In this document: positions 34,333 through 35,409 of the stretch, one piece after another
Position numbering within the stretch: the stretch's first letter is position 1
How the letters are laid out: the number at the start of each line of letters is the position of its first letter
Assembly: GCA_965602225.1 (NCBI GenBank)
Contig: CBFCYE010000027.1
Location: 1-35,409, forward strand
Length of the DNA: 35,409 nt
Direction of reading: 5' to 3'
DNA from: Tenderia sp965602225
GTDB taxonomy: Bacteria > Pseudomonadota > Gammaproteobacteria > Tenderiales > Tenderiaceae
The notes under the pieces: generated by a model
Seen by the model: the letters and a program-made list of their open reading frames with translations, nothing else
The model's database searches: none
What the model was told of the DNA's origin: nothing
Position numbers and translations under genes: made by a program

Positions 34333-34372
34333 AATCAGTATATCGATCATAGTTTTGATTTAGGAGAGAACA

Positions 34373-35128
34373 ATGAGTTTCTGGAAGAAATTGTTTGGAT
34401 CGAATAACATCGCTAAGCCCCAGATGGAGACATTAAATGAGCCAAAGCCTGAGGCAGTATCTCCATCTGATAACCGTAGAATTAACAGCTTGTTTCAGGA
34501 AGTACCAATAGAGGTTCAAGCATTTAATCACGATGAAGTCTCGTCTCTTCGACACAGCCATCCAAATATAAATATAGTCTCTACCACAATCATATCTTCT
34601 CGTTATCCGGAGACAAATCCTGATGGCGTTTCATACATTTCCACTGGTGAAGAATCTGTTGGAATCATTCGTTTTGACCGTAAGAATAAGGAGTACCGAG
34701 ATCTTACGAGAGCATTGCAAGACGGAAAAGTTTGGATGACAGTTAAAACCTACAATTACGAATCCTATCCTATTTTGCAATTTATTGTGCGTATTTACAG
34801 GCAGGGCGACAAAAAGCCATTATGGTGGCACGAAACTCTTGCTAATATCACATACGGGGATATTCAAGGCTTTATAAGCGATGCTTGTCGTAACCGAAAA
34901 TGGAAGTTCGTCATGGCTCGTTACAATCCATGTAGAGAGGAGGAGCTCGATGAAATGATTGATTTAAATGAACGCGTTTTCACCTTGTCAGAACAAGATG
35001 CCAATAAATGGCTAGAAGAAGCAGAAAATGCAGTTCAGTATTTCTTAAAAATCCCAAACTCGAAACGCAATTTTTCTGCAGCAGCACAGAATTTAATGGA
35101 AGATGACCCACCTGTTGAGGGTATCTAA
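34373..35128 (+). CDS. Unrecognised protein, probable integron cassette gene
   Basis: I do not recognise this 251-residue protein. It has no signal peptide or membrane segment. It opens MSFWKKLFGSNN, followed by a Pro/Glu-rich linker (about 15-45). A folded central part (about 60-200) is rich in beta-like stretches (NINIVSTTIISSRY, ESVGIIRFDRKN, LQFIVRIYRQGDKKPLWWHETLANI), and the acidic tail ends EDDPPVEGI. AGGAG at 34362-34366 supports the ATG. It lies alone between two attC-like sites, oriented with the second site downstream, as expected for a cassette gene. Base composition is A+T-rich. Confidence 0.8.
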   Translation: MSFWKKLFGSNNIAKPQMETLNEPKPEAVSPSDNRRINSLFQEVPIEVQAFNHDEVSSLRHSHPNINIVSTTIISSRYPETNPDGVSYISTGEESVGIIRFDRKNKEYRDLTRALQDGKVWMTVKTYNYESYPILQFIVRIYRQGDKKPLWWHETLANITYGDIQGFISDACRNRKWKFVMARYNPCREEELDEMIDLNERVFTLSEQDANKWLEEAENAVQYFLKIPNSKRNFSAAAQNLMEDDPPVEGI

Positions 35129-35208
35129 CTATTGCTGTCTAGCTAATGATTGTGCATCACAAGTAAAACAAATCAAAAGAAAGATTCTGATAGTTGTAGC
35201 AATTAACG

Positions 35209-35267
35209 ACATAACAACTCAATTCATCGGACCCACTGCCGCAGTCCGAAGATCTCGATAGTTAAAT
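35209..35267 (+). other. Integron attC-like recombination site
   Basis: ACATAAC (35209-35215) and GTTAAAT (35261-35267, fits GTTRRRY) bound a 59-base dyad. TCGGAC (35227-35232) and GTCCGA (35244-35249) form the central stem around an 11-base loop. The interior GCCGCAGTCCGAAGAT resembles CCGGCAGTCGGAAAAT in the site at 34246-34332 (12 of 16), as expected for neighbouring sites of one array. It begins 80 bases after the preceding gene. It is shorter and less complete than the first site. Confidence 0.55.
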
Positions 35268-35364
35268 GTCCGCTTTTGGCTTAGATTTGTTTCAGTGATC
35301 AGGGAGTAGTTCTAGCTTTTAGTTGGCTAAAAAATATTCCAATAGACTGCTTTTGGCTGCGGTT
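35268..35364. other. Stretch between the attC-like site and the IS30 remnant
   Basis: No gene is visible. GCTTTTGGCT occurs twice (near 35272 and 35349) as a direct repeat. The outer end of the IS30-family element should lie here, but I could not assign its inverted repeat. Confidence 0.35.
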
Positions 35365-35409
35365 TCAACCGGTCGATGCAACACATTGGTTAAATCGTTC
35401 TGCAGGTGT
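35365..35409 (-). mobile_element. IS30-family transposase, C-terminal end (partial, continues outside the window)
   Basis: On the minus strand the last 14 codons read TPAERFNQCVASTG and then TGA (35367-35365). TPAE.F...VA is the usual ending of IS30-family transposases, in which the domain ends shortly after RKTLGF.TPAE. Only this tail is inside the window, so whether the element is intact cannot be told. Confidence 0.65.

Noticed and set aside
1..35409. CRISPR array or rRNA genes
   Set aside because: No regularly spaced direct repeats of CRISPR type and no conserved rRNA segments were seen anywhere in the window.

Overview
The window looks like a chromosomal segment of a gammaproteobacterium, probably aquatic or marine. 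The evidence is the order ruvA-ruvB-ybgC-tolQRAB-pal-cpoB-queE-queC followed by tRNA-Lys, a SCO/PCu(A)C copper-delivery pair, a soluble lytic transglycosylase and a SirB2 protein. Most genes are compact, many overlap by a few bases, and several start with GTG or TTG.

Layout. 1-8250 is conserved core: the end of ruvA, ruvB, the ybgC/Tol-Pal envelope operon, two queuosine-precursor genes, then tRNA-Lys(TTT) with a strong shared terminator. 8256-13147 holds copper chaperones for cytochrome oxidase (minus strand), a lysine-tailed HU-like protein, a Slt-type transglycosylase and a divergent DUF523-DUF1722 gene. 13292-14831 is a scar: a DUF5658-like membrane protein, the C-terminal stub of an NhaD Na+/H+ antiporter, and a decayed IS3-family element cutting into it. 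15011-22336 is a nine-gene Mrp-type antiporter operon (E, F, G, short A/DUF4040, B, C, and three large proton-channel subunits with an unrecognised 84-residue membrane protein). A third copy of the IS3 end lies just beyond it. 22538-29009 encodes an AddB-like nuclease, an AddA-like helicase-nuclease and SirB2. 29200-31642 is a divergent MocR regulator/EamA exporter pair.

31643-35409 is accessory DNA, visibly more A+T-rich than the core. It has a PLP-dependent decarboxylase, a small P-loop kinase-like protein and a protein I do not recognise. The last lies between two sequences with the anatomy of integron attC sites (34246-34332 and 35209-35267), so it looks like an integron gene cassette. 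A third, weaker attC-like or regulatory hairpin (31759-31872) lies upstream of the decarboxylase. The window ends in the last codons of an IS30-family transposase on the minus strand. No integron integrase, CRISPR array or rRNA is visible.

How parts fit: TolQRA-TolB-Pal-CpoB link the inner membrane, periplasm and outer membrane, with YbgC in the same operon. QueE and QueC supply preQ0. SCO and PCu(A)C metallate CuA. Mrp probably does the cation/proton exchange for which NhaD is now broken. The most interesting leads are the cassette array and the IS-bounded Mrp operon next to the nhaD stub.
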